64,000 nt of DNA, taken from contig JAIOKI010000001.1 in assembly GCA_028335825.1 (NCBI GenBank), forward strand, positions 310,001-374,000, written 5' to 3'. Position 1 is the stretch's first letter; every line of letters starts with the position of its first letter. The notes under the pieces are model-generated. The model made no database searches. It was not told the origin of the DNA and saw only the letters and a list, made by a program, of their open reading frames with translations. The position numbers and the translations under genes were made by a program. Source of the DNA: Nosema muscidifuracis. Its lineage: Eukaryota; Microsporidia; Nosematidae. This document shows positions 62,235-64,000 of this stretch, one piece after another.

Positions 62235-62545
62235 AAATTGTTCAAACAAAAATCAAATATGTTATGCAGAAAGTAAACAATCGAAAGATTAGAACATACA
62301 CTAGATTAAGATGCAATCTAGTTAAGTGGTCATCCTCATTAGCTTGTTCCGGAAGAATTCCTGTGAGTTATAGGAACAAATGCTTTCTATGTGATGGACC
62401 TCAAGAAAATATAGAACACTTTCTGATTGAGTGCCCTCTCTTAAGTGAGATCAGGTTCTCTTTTGAAGAGAATTTGCCGATATTGAAGTGTTCTAGAACA
62501 ACTAACCAGGATAAAGTAAAATTAATTCTTGGTAATAAGGGAAAA
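62235..62545 (+). pseudogene. APE-type LINE copy 'A': ORF2 C-terminal fragment (right arm)
   Basis: Mirror of 38,093-38,403. Similarity to the intact ORF2 starts in VQTKIKYVMQ, about 70 bp beyond the LSU end. It includes the CCHC knuckle (CFLCDGPQENIEHFLIEC) and stops at ILGNK, followed by GGAAAA and the ATG of copy B. It is diverged from the intact ORF2 (roughly 55-60 percent identity by eye), so it belongs to another subfamily. Confidence 0.85.
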
Positions 62546-63685
62546 ATGGGGTTAGACAATTGTAAAAAAAACACTCCGCAGAGATGCAGCACAAACGAGG
62601 ACTTACCAACCTCAAAAGTACAGAAAGATAGTCAAACATCTTTACTGGAAGGAATTAAAAGTAGTTATGGTACTCTTAGCTCTGGTAATGCTTTGTACTA
62701 TGACATAAAAAAATTGAATAGTCTCTATTCAAAAACAGAAGTTTTGTTTGAAAAAGCAAGTAAAAATTTTTATCATATTGATAAAGAAAAGAACAGAGAT
62801 ATTTACAACATCTCTAGATACTCATTAAGTCTGATAGACTTGATTAAGCTCCAAGATGCACATGTTAAGTCGTGTCAACGTGAGCTGAGTACACAAAAGA
62901 AGAAGTATGAATTACTTCAAAAACAAGTGAATGATCTCATCAACCGTGTCAATTATGATGATGTCAATAAAGTAAACACTGAGTCATTGAATGAAGTGAA
63001 GCAGGAAACTGCAACAAAAGACAAAGATCGAACTCCTCATCCGGATAACTCGATTGTAAAAGAGGATGGTAAGGTCACCATGCCATCTCAAATAACAAGC
63101 ATTGGATCGCCCAAGTCCTCTGCACTATCAATCTTCCTTTCCAAGGTAGCAACAGCTTCCTGCAAAGGCAGGAAACCAAAGAGTCCCATTCTTTTAAAGA
63201 GAACATCTGAAGAAGGATGGACAAAGGTCGTAGCCAGCTACGGAAGATCAGTAGTGATCAAAAAAGATAGTCTATTGGCTGATAAAATGGAAGTTATCGA
63301 TGACAACAGGTATACCTCACTAATGCCTGATTGGATTCGTAACATTAACAACAGTGAAGAGTCATCTGATGACTCTAATGATAAGAGTTATCCCTTAGCT
63401 TATCTAGGGGATCCTAAAAGACAGCAGAGGTCGAAACGCCTTGATAAAAGTAACTACCCTATGAGGCTATCAGAGGATGTAAAAAAAGAAAAGGAGCCGA
63501 AACACTCCATAAAAGATAGTATACATCTAGATGCCAATATGTGTAATCTAGATGTTATCACAAAAGAAGGCCTCCAAGGGCCTATGATAGTAGACCACAA
63601 AGCGACTGACATCTTAATTGAGTCTGTAGAGTCCTTTGTGGAAACAATAAAAGAGGAACAATTTTCTAAGTTGCATAACTTGCAA
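62546..63685 (+). pseudogene. APE-type LINE copy 'B': ORF1 interrupted by copy C
   Basis: About 380 codons of ORF1 from ATG 62,546, nearly identical to ORF1 of the full-length copy, cut at …SKLHNLQ by the next LINE start. Together with the upstream fragment it forms a chimeric open frame of 477 codons (62,264-63,697) that is a by-product of in-frame joining. The coiled-coil segment (62,845-62,965) is intact. It carries the TTG/CTC variants shared with the left arm copy B. Confidence 0.88.
63673..63685 (+). other. LINE target site GCATAACTTGCAA, 5' junction
   Basis: The last 13 bases of copy B before copy C begins. The same 13 bases reappear immediately after the 3' tail of copy C in the left locus (31,817-31,829), which fits a 13-bp target-site duplication seen half in each locus. 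Confidence 0.7.
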
Positions 63686-63687
63686 AT

Positions 63688-64000
63688 ATGGGGTTAGACA
63701 ATTGTAAAAAAAACACTCCGCAGAGATGCAGCACAAACGAGGACTTACCAACCTCAAAAGTACAGAAAGATAGTCAAACATCTTTACTGGAAGGAATTAA
63801 AAGTAGTTATGGTACTCTTAGCTCTGGTAATGCTCAGTACTATGACATAAAAAAATTGAATAGTTTCTATTCAAAAACAGAAGTTTTGTTTGAAAAAGCA
63901 AGTAAAAATTTTTATCATATTGATAAAGAAAAGAACAGAGATATTTACAACATCTCTAGATACTCATTAAGTCTGATAGACTTGATTAAGCTCCAAGATG
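63688..64000 (+). CDS. APE-type LINE copy 'C': start of ORF1 (runs off the window)
   Basis: The first 104 codons of ORF1 from ATGGGGTTAGAC, open to the window end. It carries the CAG and TTC variants found in the left full-length copy C (AATGCTCAGTACTATG), distinguishing it from copy B. The left and right copies C are therefore the same insertion duplicated with the rDNA. Two bases (AT) of uncertain origin lie between the target site and the ATG. Confidence 0.9.
   Translation, partial: MGLDNCKKNTPQRCSTNEDLPTSKVQKDSQTSLLEGIKSSYGTLSSGNAQYYDIKKLNSFYSKTEVLFEKASKNFYHIDKEKNRDIYNISRYSLSLIDLIKLQD

Larger units (their letters stand above)
55905..62848. repeat. Inverted repeat, right arm (6,944 bp)
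   Basis: Mirror of 37,790-44,733. The first mismatch at the inner edge is 55,904 against 44,734, and at the outer edge 62,849 against 37,789. It contains the rDNA 5' spacer, SSU, ITS with ORF, LSU, LINE copy A fragment and the first 303 bp of copy B. Confidence 0.95.

Noticed and set aside
62264-63697. 477-codon protein-coding gene
   Set aside because: It is a chimera: ORF2 end of LINE copy A, ORF1 of copy B and three codons of copy C joined in frame by nested insertion.
1-64000. tRNA genes, 5S rRNA and telomeric repeats
   Set aside because: I looked for B-box-like GGTTCRANNCC contexts with cloverleaf potential and for TTAGG-type arrays and found none convincing; a covariance-model scan would be needed to exclude tRNAs.

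Overview
The window comes from a microsporidian nuclear genome. The evidence is two ribosomal RNA loci with a very short SSU rRNA (about 1.24 kb, opening with the microsporidian CACCAGGTTGATTCTGCC start), no separate 5.8S gene (a 5.8S-like segment opens the LSU) and an LSU of only about 2.46 kb. Gene order is SSU-ITS-LSU. The SSU 5' end and the mix of Dong/R4, Ty3/Gypsy and Merlin-type elements recall Anncaliia-like species, but I cannot prove the species. Apart from rDNA and young LINEs the DNA is extremely AT-rich and contains no recognisable host protein gene.

Layout. From 1 to about 31 kb lies a transposon graveyard: at least five decayed Dong/R4-clade LINEs (restriction-like-endonuclease type), at least four Ty3/Gypsy fossils and one Merlin/IS1595-like transposase remnant, separated by AT-rich DNA without recognisable content. 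From 31.3 to 38.4 kb is a young full-length LINE of a different type (apurinic-endonuclease type, two open ORFs overlapping by 11 nt) on the minus strand, nested in older copies of its own family. From 38.4 to 43.5 kb is rDNA unit 1 (minus strand), and from 57.1 to 62.2 kb rDNA unit 2 (plus strand). The units are parts of a 6,944-bp inverted repeat (37,790-44,733 and 55,905-62,848; paired positions sum to 100,638 with no indel in any landmark checked), diverging from an 11.2-kb AT-rich loop that holds further eroded relics. From 62.2 kb to the end the same LINE-in-LINE nest as on the left begins again.

Most notable: each rDNA unit carries an intact 327-codon ORF inside its ITS, between SSU and LSU. 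It encodes the CCHC knuckle plus PD-(D/E)XK endonuclease end of a Dong/R4 LINE with no reverse transcriptase. It sits in a TA-rich repeat beside a short (TTA)n run, the kind of target known for Dong. Degenerate full-length relatives elsewhere in the window show the parent architecture. The second theme is that the LSU 3' flank and the LINE family itself are the landing sites of the APE-type LINE, producing stacked copies whose junctions can be compared between the two arms, including an inferred 13-bp target-site duplication.
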